A DNA stretch of 64,000 bases from Lachnospiraceae bacterium. GTDB taxonomy: Bacteria; Bacillota; Clostridia; Lachnospirales; Lachnospiraceae. The notes beneath the pieces were generated by a model. That model saw only the letters and a program-made list of their open reading frames with translations, made no database searches and had not been told where the DNA came from. Location of the stretch: assembly GCA_014804485.1 (NCBI GenBank), contig JAAUZT010000013.1, forward strand, positions 57,661-121,660, in the 5' to 3' direction. Numbering within the stretch: position 1 is the first letter of the stretch; every line of letters begins with the position of its first letter. A program made the position numbers and the translations under genes. This document shows positions 7,759-15,591 of the stretch, piece by piece.

Positions 7759-8736
7759 TCACAGCTTGAATATACTCTCCAGGAAAAGCTGTTTCTCCCT
7801 CTCCTGCGCAAAGAGCTTCTCTATCTTTTCCATGTTTCTCATAGGAATCCATGCTTTACCGCTGTTATAATAGAAATTTACAATCTTCCAGAATTTCTCG
7901 GGATACGCCAGACGATAGTATAGCTGTTTGTAATCCCTGTTCGTCAGATTCCTCTCTCTATTATAACTCTCTAACAGCATATCACCAAGTGTCTGCGACC
8001 AGTTATTTTTTTCCAAGATCTTACGCAGGAACAGATTCAGATCCCGTACCGGATAATCCCGTACGCATTTCTCGAAATTAAGCAGTACGATTCCTTCCTG
8101 TGTCTGCATAATATTATGATACTGATAGTCGCCGTGACACACAATAGGAAATTCGTAAGAATCTTCCTCATAGGCATAATAACGCAATTCATCGGTAATT
8201 TGCAAGGCATTATTCATGAAATAATCATAATGCTTCATTAAATAAATCTCAAAATCCGTTTTTTGGCTTTTTTCACGCAGAAATTTTCGGACTTTCTTTA
8301 ATTCCCGATTATGTTTCTCATACTCTTGTTCAATTCGGAATACCGGCTGCTCTCTCAACTCGTCATAAGCCGACAGATCTGAAATATTATGAAGCTTTGC
8401 CAGAGTGGAAACCGCCTGCCGGCATTCTTCTGTGTCCCGATGATTGCATTCCCGTCCCTCATAATAGGTCTTAACTATATACGGCACCCTGTCCTGATCG
8501 AATACAATCATTTCATCTTCTCTCGTACGCAGGATAGATTCTGCCTGTACAATGCCGCTTTCATTAATATGTTTTAACAGCAAATCCTGGAATAACACTT
8601 TATCAGCAGGCCCACAATATTCTTTTAAGATAAGCAATCCATGATCCGAATCGCACAAAATAGCGCCCCGTCCCTTCCAGGTACGATTCACCTCTATTTC
8701 ATAATGATCTAATAAACTGACTGCTCTGTCATTCAC
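7759..8736 (-). CDS. CotS-like spore coat protein, kinase (APH) fold
   Basis: Members of this family (CotS, CotI, YutH in Bacillus) have the aminoglycoside phosphotransferase fold, and several are spore-coat components. The 325 residues include an N-lobe with LLILKEY (the likely ATP-binding Lys region), LAKLHN, and the catalytic loop HGDYQYHNI at 201-208. The position of the metal-binding DFD/DFE motif reads LLNFEK (Asn220), so the usual Asp is missing. It may have lost phosphotransfer activity or act structurally. It sits 59 bases upstream of the PEGA lipoprotein gene, with no terminator visible between them. Assignment to the CotS family rests on overall pattern and length. Confidence 0.75.
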   Translation of the reverse strand: MNDRAVSLLDHYEIEVNRTWKGRGAILCDSDHGLLILKEYCGPADKVLFQDLLLKHINESGIVQAESILRTREDEMIVFDQDRVPYIVKTYYEGRECNHRDTEECRQAVSTLAKLHNISDLSAYDELREQPVFRIEQEYEKHNRELKKVRKFLREKSQKTDFEIYLMKHYDYFMNNALQITDELRYYAYEEDSYEFPIVCHGDYQYHNIMQTQEGIVLLNFEKCVRDYPVRDLNLFLRKILEKNNWSQTLGDMLLESYNRERNLTNRDYKQLYYRLAYPEKFWKIVNFYYNSGKAWIPMRNMEKIEKLFAQEREKQLFLESIFKL

Positions 8737-8799
8737 ACGAATACCCCCCGCTTTGTCGTCTATCCTATCTTATGAGAAGCAGTGGGAAAGTATGAAAAT

Positions 8800-10128
8800 T
8801 TATCTTTTTTCTTTACAAATTCGTAGTAATTCCTCCCGCGTATTACGTGCCGGTTCCTCCAGCACAATATCCAGAAGATCGCTTAAAATCACACCGATCT
8901 GCCTTCCTGCGGGAATCCCGAGAGCAATCAGATCGCTGCCTGTGACCGCCAGATCCTTTAGGTTCAGACATTCTTTTCTCTGACAGATCCCTTCATAGAT
9001 TTCCTTCTTATATGTAAGCTTCTGCAGTTTCTCTTCCCGCAGGTAATCACTCTGCGCAAGGACATCCGCATATTGTACGGCAAACAGCATGGTAAAGATT
9101 TCTTCTCCCATCCGGTTCACCGCCCGTCTGACTCCGCTTGGTGTCAGCCCGACCTCCTGATCATGATAGAGCACGATCTTCGATACCTTATCAATCGTAT
9201 CGTTATCGAATTTAAGGCGGCGCAAAATCTGCTTTGTCATTTTCTCACCCAGTTCGGCATGCCCTTTGTTATGGGTAACTCCCTCATCATCGATGGAAAG
9301 CGTCTGCGGTTTAGCGATATCATGAAAAAGCATACCAAGCCGCAATACCTTATCCGGTGAAGTCTCCTGCATGGAATGCAATATATGTTCTCCGACGTTA
9401 TAGCAGTGATGTGGATTATTCTGGTTCGTCTCCATACAGATGTCAAATTCCGGCAAAATATGCTTTGTGATCCCTGTCTCGTAAGCGGTACGCAAATAAT
9501 CCGGATGCGGCGATGTCACCAATTTGACCAATTCCGCCTGTATCCGCTCCGCGCTGATTTTTTTTAAATTCGAAGCAAGCCTGCGAATCGCCTGTTTCGT
9601 CTCCTCCTCAATTTCATATCCCAGCTGTGCCGAGAAACGGACTGCACGCAGCATGCGCAGTGCATCTTCCGTGAAGCGTTCCTCTGCATTGCCCACGCAG
9701 CGAATAATGCCTTGTTCTATATCCGACAGACCTCCGAATATATCCACCAGACCTGTCCGCTCATTGTACGCCATGGCATTGACGGTAAAATCCCGCCTCT
9801 TTAAGTCTTCCTCCAGACTGGCGGTAAAAGTGACCTCCTTCGGGTGTCTGCTATCCTCATAGATTCCGTCAATACGGTAGGTGGTCACCTCGAAGCCTTC
9901 CTTGTCCAGCATAACTGTCACCGTACCGTGCTTAATACCGGTATCGATCGTTCTGGTAAAAAGACTCTTTATCTCTTCCGGTTTTGCCGAAGTGGTAATG
10001 TCCCAGTCATTGGGCTCTCTACCGAGTATAGAGTCCCGGACGCAGCCGCCGACGGCGTATGCCTCATAGCCCGCTGCCTCCAATATTTCTATGATCTTAT
10101 GTACTTTGTCAGGCATTTGTATGTGCAT
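8800..10128 (-). CDS. cca: CCA tRNA nucleotidyltransferase with HD domain
   Basis: Adds or repairs the 3' CCA of tRNAs (or only CC or A, if another enzyme shares the work). The 442 residues begin with the nucleotidyltransferase core: VGGCVRDSILGREPNDWDI with the GG and DxD motifs, followed by TYRIDGIYEDSRHP, LKRRDFTVNAMAYN and the RNA-binding helical domain (EDALRMLRAVRFSAQLG). The central HD motif LGMLFHDIAKP adds a phosphohydrolase-like domain. A long C-terminal helical tail completes the protein. A structured region of about 160 bases separates its start from the small unknown gene upstream. Confidence 0.95.
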   Translation of the reverse strand: MHIQMPDKVHKIIEILEAAGYEAYAVGGCVRDSILGREPNDWDITTSAKPEEIKSLFTRTIDTGIKHGTVTVMLDKEGFEVTTYRIDGIYEDSRHPKEVTFTASLEEDLKRRDFTVNAMAYNERTGLVDIFGGLSDIEQGIIRCVGNAEERFTEDALRMLRAVRFSAQLGYEIEEETKQAIRRLASNLKKISAERIQAELVKLVTSPHPDYLRTAYETGITKHILPEFDICMETNQNNPHHCYNVGEHILHSMQETSPDKVLRLGMLFHDIAKPQTLSIDDEGVTHNKGHAELGEKMTKQILRRLKFDNDTIDKVSKIVLYHDQEVGLTPSGVRRAVNRMGEEIFTMLFAVQYADVLAQSDYLREEKLQKLTYKKEIYEGICQRKECLNLKDLAVTGSDLIALGIPAGRQIGVILSDLLDIVLEEPARNTREELLRICKEKR

Positions 10129-10154
10129 ATTATTTCCTCATTCTTGCTCAACCT

Positions 10155-10282
10155 GCAAATTAGTAAGCCGAGACGCAAACAGCTTCGGCACAAATTTGCG
10201 ATTGAAAAATCTCTGATTTTTCAATCTGCTTAAGGACACAAGCTGCACGAAGGCATTAGATCCGAATTACCCTGTGCAGCTT
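10155..10282. repeat. Cluster of three hairpins between the small unknown gene and cca
   Basis: Three adjacent inverted repeats lie in the gap between the 79-residue gene and cca. The first is GCAAATT (10155-10161) with AAATTTGC (10192-10199), enclosing a second AGCCGA/TCGGCT-like pair. The second is ATTGAAAAATC with GATTTTTCAAT (10201-10226). The third is AAGCTGCAC (10240-10248) with GTGCAGCTT (about 10273-10281). No clear T-run follows on the minus strand. It may be a structured 3' or 5' untranslated region, or a repeat element; I do not recognise a named RNA. Confidence 0.55.
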
Positions 10283-10288
10283 CACTCC

Positions 10289-10528
10289 TCAACCGATACT
10301 TGGTCCTTTAAAAATATTGTTCACATCCTCCAGATGGACATCCGGCCTCTCCTCATCTTCCGTCAGCGTATTCACCAGTTTCTCCATCTCTTCTCTTGAC
10401 ATAGCATCACGACTTCTGTCAATAAAAGCTTCTTTCTCCGCTTCCGTCATATCCACAAACCGATCCATTGCAGCCTTATTTGATGTGATCGCCATTCCCA
10501 GACTCAACGGTATATTATTATAATCCAT
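10289..10528 (-). CDS. Small conserved-looking protein of unknown function
   Basis: A 79-residue acidic protein that I do not recognise by function. It starts MDYNNIPLSLGMAITSNKAAM, continues with a helical segment rich in Met, Glu and Arg (FVDMTEAEKEAFIDRSRDAMSREE would span two helices), and ends NNIFKGPSIG. There is no signal peptide, membrane segment or Cys. It lies between the glycoside hydrolase gene upstream and cca downstream, and a hairpin-rich region follows it. Codon use resembles its neighbours, so it is probably a real gene rather than chance. Confidence 0.65.
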   Translation of the reverse strand: MDYNNIPLSLGMAITSNKAAMDRFVDMTEAEKEAFIDRSRDAMSREEMEKLVNTLTEDEERPDVHLEDVNNIFKGPSIG

Positions 10529-10613
10529 TTCTGTTTCCCATCCTTCCTGTACGTACTCATATTGTTGCTTCCTTTAAAGTATGCACCGGGTCTTGGGAAA
10601 ATATACTTTATCA

Positions 10614-12848
10614 TTATGCTAAAGCGGCAATTCCTTTCAATCGGATATCTTCACAGGATGCGCCAACCAGAATCTCATAGTCCCCGGCATCCGAGATAAA
10701 TTCATGCAAGTGTTCATCGAAATACGCAAAGTCTTCCTGCTGCAGCGTTAGACTTACTTTTCTGGATTTACCCGGCGCCAGTTCGACTTTTGTATACGCC
10801 TTCAGCTCTTTATCCGGCCTATCCACTTTCGGCGCAATCGGCGCTATATAAATCTGTACGACTTCAGATCCGATTCTCTTGCCCGTATTCTTGACCGTAA
10901 AGTTAATCTTCACATCCTTGCCTTTTTCCGCTTTCAGCGTCAATCCACTGTAAGTAAACTCCGTATAGGAAAGCCCGTGCCCGAAACAGAATGCCGGCAT
11001 AATACGCTCTCTGTCAAAGTGGCGATATCCGAAATACAATCCTTCCTCCAATGTAATTTTGCCCCACACGCCGAACTGCCCGTTCTTCGCCGTGGCGCAA
11101 TCCTCATATTTTTTCGGAAATGTCTCCGCCAGCTTACCGGACGGATTGATATCCCCGAAGATGATTTCGGCAAAAGCATTGCCTGTCTCCATTCCTGCAT
11201 AATAGCTCCACAGAATTGCCGATGCCTTATTCCGCCACGGCATCTCTACCGGCGAGCCGCCGATAAAGGTAACGATCATGTCCTTGCGCACATCAAGCAA
11301 TGCCTCAATCAGTGCATCCTGCTCATAGGGCAATTTCATATCACTTCGGTCAAAGCCTTCACTGTCAATATCATGGTTAAGGCCGCCTACGAAAATAACG
11401 GCATCTGCATCCTTAGCTGCTTCGATTGCCTGCGCGAAGAGCACTTTATTCTTTTCATGCACTTCCGCCTTATCTTTCTCCATCTGTGCCAGTCGCTCTT
11501 CCTCGCCCTTGCGGTGCATCTCATTCATATGCTCTTCATCCCGGACTGCTTTACCGATATCCGTGTCTTTCAAATCATCCAGACTGTCTGCCTGCCAATT
11601 ATGGTCAAAATTCTTTGACTTATCCGGCACATGGTATCCCTTATAATATTCCACCTGTGTATTGCCGCCCAAATACATCTTTAAGCCCATCAGCGGACAG
11701 ATTTCATAGAGTGCCTTGATCTCCGCACTTCCGCCGCCATCCGAATGGATTTTTGCCGCATTCTGTCCGATCACCACAAGCTTCTTTATCTTCGAGGCAT
11801 TAAGCGGTAGCGTTTGTTTCTCATTCTTTAACAGAATCATGGATTCTTCTGCCGTACGCAGAATCATCTCTCTGTGCTCCGGCGTATTATAAGAACCTGC
11901 TTTACGGTCATTTTTCTCTTTGCCTATCATCTTAAGCCGATACATCATCCGCAGAATGTTACGCACCTTGGCATTGACGGTCTCCTCGGAGATCTCACCT
12001 TTCATAATCGCTTCCTTCAAAGGATTGGCCAGCTTGTACTCATCGAAATCCGGGAACACCGACATCTCCATATCCATAGAGCATTCCGCCGCCTCTTTTG
12101 TCCTATGTACGGCACCCCAGTCGCTGATTACTGTGCCGTCGAAGCCCCACTCACCGCGCAACACCAAATCCAACAAATTCTTGTTCTCACAACAATAATC
12201 TCCGTTAATCTTATTGTAGGCACCCATGACAGAATAGGTCTTTCCCTCCTGCACCGCCGCCTTAAACGCCGGAAAATAAATCTCGTATAATGTTCTGTCA
12301 TCAATTTCCTCGTCTACCATGAGACGGTCCGTTTCTTGTACATTCGCAGCAAAATGCTTTACACACGCCGCAACGTCATTCTCCTGTACCCCTTTAATAA
12401 AAGGCACCGCCAGAGTAGCCGTCAGATTCGGATCTTCGCTCATATACTCAAAATTTCTGCCGCACAGCGGACTGCGCTTGATGTTGATTCCCGGTGCCAG
12501 GATCACATCTTTACCGCGTCCTCTCGCCTCTGCACCGAGAACATGTCCCATCTCATAAGCCCGATACGGATTCCATGTAGAAGCAAGCGCACTGTTGCTG
12601 GGCAGATAAGATACGTTATCGTCATGATTCCCCGCCGGAATCCATCTGTCTCTCATAAATTCCGCTCTGACTCCCATAGGTCCGTCAGAAAAGACAACCC
12701 CGGGAATTCCCAGTCTCTCTACCTCGCCGGTTCTGAAGATTCCGGTTCCGTGGATCATGGAAATCTTTTCATCTAATGTCAATTTTCCGATCAGTTTTTC
12801 AATCTCTTTTTCGATCTTCTTGTTATTTTTCTTCGCATCCGTCTTCAT
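10614..12848 (-). CDS. Glycoside hydrolase family 3, beta-glucosidase-like
   Basis: Retaining glycosidase of the GH3 family, probably a cytoplasmic beta-glucosidase since no signal peptide is present. The 744 residues contain the N-terminal TIM barrel with VVFSDGPMGVR, the conserved KHFAAN at about 164-169, and the nucleophile Asp243 in TVISDWGAVH. The (alpha/beta)6 sandwich follows (LVVIGQNA, VIFVGGLNHDIDSEGFDR), then a fibronectin-III-like C-terminal domain (FTVKNTGKRIGSEVVQIYI). A Lys/Glu-rich helical insert lies at about residues 440-470. It may act on oligosaccharides imported by a transporter that is not in the window. A good promoter lies upstream. Confidence 0.9.
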   Translation of the reverse strand: MKTDAKKNNKKIEKEIEKLIGKLTLDEKISMIHGTGIFRTGEVERLGIPGVVFSDGPMGVRAEFMRDRWIPAGNHDDNVSYLPSNSALASTWNPYRAYEMGHVLGAEARGRGKDVILAPGINIKRSPLCGRNFEYMSEDPNLTATLAVPFIKGVQENDVAACVKHFAANVQETDRLMVDEEIDDRTLYEIYFPAFKAAVQEGKTYSVMGAYNKINGDYCCENKNLLDLVLRGEWGFDGTVISDWGAVHRTKEAAECSMDMEMSVFPDFDEYKLANPLKEAIMKGEISEETVNAKVRNILRMMYRLKMIGKEKNDRKAGSYNTPEHREMILRTAEESMILLKNEKQTLPLNASKIKKLVVIGQNAAKIHSDGGGSAEIKALYEICPLMGLKMYLGGNTQVEYYKGYHVPDKSKNFDHNWQADSLDDLKDTDIGKAVRDEEHMNEMHRKGEEERLAQMEKDKAEVHEKNKVLFAQAIEAAKDADAVIFVGGLNHDIDSEGFDRSDMKLPYEQDALIEALLDVRKDMIVTFIGGSPVEMPWRNKASAILWSYYAGMETGNAFAEIIFGDINPSGKLAETFPKKYEDCATAKNGQFGVWGKITLEEGLYFGYRHFDRERIMPAFCFGHGLSYTEFTYSGLTLKAEKGKDVKINFTVKNTGKRIGSEVVQIYIAPIAPKVDRPDKELKAYTKVELAPGKSRKVSLTLQQEDFAYFDEHLHEFISDAGDYEILVGASCEDIRLKGIAALA

Positions 12849-12889
12849 GGTCTTATTCCTTTCCGAATAATGATATCTTGAATAGTTAC

Positions 12890-12918
12890 AGTATATCGGG
12901 AAACGGAAACGGATACAA
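12890..12918 (-). promoter_or_regulatory. Sigma-A-type promoter of the GH3 gene
   Basis: On the minus strand, TTGTAT (12918-12913), 17 bases and TATACT (12895-12890) lie about 40 bases before the hydrolase start. Spacing is ideal. It is divergent from the tRNA-Pro promoter. Confidence 0.6.
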
Positions 12919-12951
12919 TCATATTTTTGAAATAATTTCTTATAAGAAACA

Positions 12952-12981
12952 TTGACAACTACCCTTAAAATGTTGTATTAT
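12952..12981 (+). promoter_or_regulatory. Promoter of tRNA-Pro
   Basis: TTGACA (12952-12957), an 18-base spacer and TATTAT (12976-12981) end 18 bases before the tRNA. A consensus -35 fits a stable-RNA promoter. Confidence 0.7.
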
Positions 12982-12999
12982 CTTAATTGTTCATAGAAT

Positions 13000-13073
13000 C
13001 GAAGCGTGGCTCAGCTTGGTAGAGCGCTGCGTTCGGGACGCAGAGGTCGTGGGTTCGAATCCCGTCGCTTCGA
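13000..13073 (+). tRNA. tRNA-Pro (anticodon CGG)
   Basis: A full cloverleaf of 74 bases. The acceptor stem is CGAAGCG/CGCTTCG, the D-arm is GCTCAGCTTGGTAGAGC, the anticodon stem CTGCG/CGCAG carries loop TTCGGGA (anticodon CGG), and the T-loop is GGTTCGAATCC. CCA is not encoded. It reads the proline codon CCG. A terminator-like hairpin and the antiporter gene follow directly. Confidence 0.97.
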
Positions 13074-13080
13074 CGATTTA

Positions 13081-13108
13081 ACGGAGACAGATTAATGTCT
13101 CCGTTTTT
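13081..13108 (+). terminator. Terminator or attenuator after tRNA-Pro
   Basis: ACGGAGACA (13081-13089), a 6-base loop and TGTCTCCGT (13096-13104) form a perfect 9-base stem followed by TTTT. It ends only a few bases before the ribosome site of the antiporter gene, so it could both end the tRNA transcript and limit read-through. Confidence 0.8.
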
Positions 13109-13121
13109 GTTGGAGGATATT

Positions 13122-14312
13122 ATGGAATCATATGAAGTGTTAAGGGATCTGGCGATTATTCTGTTATTTGCCAAATTTTTCGGTGTTCTTGCAAGAAAAT
13201 GTAAAGCGCCGCAAGTAGTCGGCCAGATCATCGCCGGACTTATTGTCGGCCCGTGCGTGTTAGGATGGATCAATCAGACTGCATTTATTACACAGATCGC
13301 CGAGATCGGCGTTATTATTCTGATGTTTGAGGTAGGACTGGAATCAGACTTAAAAGAATTGATCAAGACAGGCCCCATTGCATTTATGATTGCGTGTGCA
13401 GGTGTTTTCGTACCCCTTGTTCTGGGCTCTTTGTTATATATGGGCTTCTATGGCGCAGCGCCTTGGGGAAGTGAGAATTTCTATAAAGCTGTTTTCATCG
13501 GCACGATCATGACGGCAACCAGCGTCAGTATCACGGTAGCCGCACTTCAGGAACTGGGTAAGATCAAGACCAAAGTGGGAACCACTATTGTCAGTGCGGC
13601 AATCATTGACGATGTAATCGGTATTATTGTCTTAACTTTCGTAATCGGTTTCAAGAACCCTGATTCTAATCCGGGTATGGTCGTTGTAAAGACTGTCGCT
13701 TTTTTTGCAGTTGCGATAGTGGGCGGATTTATCGTATATAAGATATTTGCCACACTGGATAAGCGATATCCTCATACGAGACGTATCCCTATCGTCAGCC
13801 TTGCATTTTGTTTTGCCTTGTCTTATATAGCGGAGAAGTACTTCGGCATCGCAGACATTACCGGCGCTTACATAGCAGGTGTTGTCCTGTGCAGTTTAAG
13901 TGACAACGAATATATTGAACGTAAAGTTGATGTTAGTTCCTATATGTTCTTCGGTCCGATCTTTTTTACAAGCATCGGTCTGAAGACTTCCTTCGATGCC
14001 ATGAACGGCAAGCTGTTCGCTTTCTGTATCTGCTTCGTCATCGTGGCGCTGGGTGCAAAAATTATCGGCTGCGGACTTGTCGGCAGATTTTTCAAATTCA
14101 ATTTTTCTGATTCCGTCAAGATCGGTGTGGGAATGATGACCCGTGGCGAAGTCGCGCTGATCGTAGCGCAGAAGGGTCTTGCCGCTGGACTTCTGACGGC
14201 GGATTACTTCACGGCGGTTATTCTCTTAATTATCGTATCATCGATCGCAACACCGGTTATATTGAAAATGCTCTATAGCAGAGATGATAAAAAGTCAGGC
14301 GCCACCGCCTGA
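13122..14312 (+). CDS. Cation:proton antiporter, CPA2 family
   Basis: Integral membrane antiporter exchanging Na+ or K+ for protons. It has 396 residues with about 12 hydrophobic segments. The CPA2 core has VVGQIIAGLIVGPCVLG, an early acidic helix (IILMFEVGLESDLKEL), and the key double Asp in AAIIDDVIGIIVL, the ion-binding site of the fold. There is no C-terminal RCK/TrkA-N domain, unlike KefB or KefC. The start at 13122 follows GGAGG (13112-13116) at five bases; an upstream in-frame ATG at 13095 lies inside the tRNA terminator and is rejected. The last codons and stop are part of the downstream terminator stem. Confidence 0.9.
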   Translation: MESYEVLRDLAIILLFAKFFGVLARKCKAPQVVGQIIAGLIVGPCVLGWINQTAFITQIAEIGVIILMFEVGLESDLKELIKTGPIAFMIACAGVFVPLVLGSLLYMGFYGAAPWGSENFYKAVFIGTIMTATSVSITVAALQELGKIKTKVGTTIVSAAIIDDVIGIIVLTFVIGFKNPDSNPGMVVVKTVAFFAVAIVGGFIVYKIFATLDKRYPHTRRIPIVSLAFCFALSYIAEKYFGIADITGAYIAGVVLCSLSDNEYIERKVDVSSYMFFGPIFFTSIGLKTSFDAMNGKLFAFCICFVIVALGAKIIGCGLVGRFFKFNFSDSVKIGVGMMTRGEVALIVAQKGLAAGLLTADYFTAVILLIIVSSIATPVILKMLYSRDDKKSGATA

Positions 14313-14319
14313 CTTTTTT
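14290..14319. terminator. Bidirectional terminator between the antiporter and trxA
   Basis: AAAAGTCAGGCG and CGCCTGACTTTTTT form a 12-base stem with a 4-base loop. A-rich on one side and T-rich on the other, it can end both convergent genes. The antiporter stop codon lies inside the stem. Confidence 0.9.
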
Positions 14320-14326
14320 AAAACCT

Positions 14327-14644
14327 CTACAGTACTTTCTTCATCTCTTCTTCCAGTTCCTCCTTCGATACGGCACCCACTATGGTGGCTGCTGCCTCGC
14401 CTTTCACGAAGATTTTCATGGTCGGAATAGACATAACGCGGTACATTCTTGCCAGTCCGTCCTCCTCGTCAATATTGCATTTACCTACTTTAATTCTGCC
14501 GTCATACTCACCAGCAAGCTGATCCACAATAGGCGCCATCATCTTACACGGTCCGCACCAGTCCGCATAAAAATCTACCAGCACCGGCGTATCGGCCTCC
14601 AGTACCTCTTTGTCAAAATTCGCAGTTGTAAACTTGTATTCCAT
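14327..14644 (-). CDS. trxA: Thioredoxin
   Basis: Cytoplasmic disulfide reductant. At 105 residues it is of normal length, with the active site WCGPCK at residues 29-34 after VLVDFYAD, the cis-Pro segment SIPTMKIF and the conserved terminal helix (SKEELEEEMKKVL). The start at 14644 (MEYKFTTANF) follows AGAGGA at good spacing; an upstream ATG would add eight residues not typical of the family. It ends at the shared terminator with the antiporter. trmB lies upstream on the same strand, 75 bases away. Confidence 0.95.
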   Translation of the reverse strand: MEYKFTTANFDKEVLEADTPVLVDFYADWCGPCKMMAPIVDQLAGEYDGRIKVGKCNIDEEDGLARMYRVMSIPTMKIFVKGEAAATIVGAVSKEELEEEMKKVL

Positions 14645-14718
14645 CTTTATCCTCTTTTCTGCGTACAATATTTTCTTTAGGAAGTTTTACGCTTGGTACG
14701 CTCAGGCATAAGTCCTTT

Positions 14719-15357
14719 TTACCTTGAAATAACATATTTATAGATCGGATTCCCCATGGAAGAAAACCTCTCTTCATATTCTGTCATCACATTACCCTGC
14801 ATCATCTCTTCATCATGGTGCAGGTCTTCCGTCATCTGATCCAAATGCCAGCCTGCGGGTTCCAGTTCTTCCAATGCAAAGCGGAACAGGTCATGGTTGT
14901 CCGTCTTAAATTCGATTACACCGTCTCTTACCAGTATCTCATGATACCGCCGCAAAAATTCACGGGACGGCAGTCTTCTCTTCGCATGCCTGTCCTTCGG
15001 CCACGGATCAGAGAAATTCAGGTAGATTCTGTCCACCTCCTTATGCCCGAACACGTTTGTAATTTCCTCTGCATCCATACGTATAAAATAAATGTTTGAT
15101 AGCGGTTCCGCTTCCATCTTCTGGACACCGCGAAGCAGAACGCTGGAATATTTCTCAATTCCCACATAATTGATTGCCGGATTCATCCTTGCCAGATCCA
15201 TAATAAATCTTCCTTTTCCCATACCGATCTCTATACGGATAGGATGATCATTACCGAAAATTTCATTCCATTTTCCCTTGTAATTTTGCGGCTCATGGAT
15301 CACGTAATCGCTGGCGGCAATCATTTCCCTGCAACCGGTTATGTTTCGTAGTCTCAT
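14719..15357 (-). CDS. trmB: tRNA (guanine-N7-)-methyltransferase
   Basis: Makes m7G46 in the variable loop of tRNAs, using S-adenosylmethionine. The 212 residues show the SAM-binding segment IEIGMGKGRFIMDLA, VGIEKYSSVL, and the family signature NFSDPWPKDRHAKRRL; ends with FKTDNHDLF and TEYEERFSSMGNPIYK. Length and motif order are standard. It probably shares a transcript with trxA; no terminator is visible between them. Confidence 0.96.
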   Translation of the reverse strand: MRLRNITGCREMIAASDYVIHEPQNYKGKWNEIFGNDHPIRIEIGMGKGRFIMDLARMNPAINYVGIEKYSSVLLRGVQKMEAEPLSNIYFIRMDAEEITNVFGHKEVDRIYLNFSDPWPKDRHAKRRLPSREFLRRYHEILVRDGVIEFKTDNHDLFRFALEELEPAGWHLDQMTEDLHHDEEMMQGNVMTEYEERFSSMGNPIYKYVISR

Positions 15358-15591
15358 TGTATGACTGATCCTTTCGGTGAGTGCTATCTAACTTCATGTC
15401 TTATTGTACCATGCTTTTTCTCCTACGGATAGATTGAACGGAAAGAGATTTTGTATTTTTTGTGAAATTACTACAGTTTTATTTCAAAATAGTGTATGAT
15501 GTTAAATGGACAAAATCATACAGAAATTTCCTATAGCATAAAATACGATTTATTAACATAAACTTCCTTATTATAGAAAGGTTAAACAAAG

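Noticed and set aside
12878..12890. TGAATAGTTAC near the GH3 promoter as another copy of the dispersed palindrome
   Set aside because: Only 11 bases match, no partner arm is present and it adjoins a promoter -10 box; chance is adequate.
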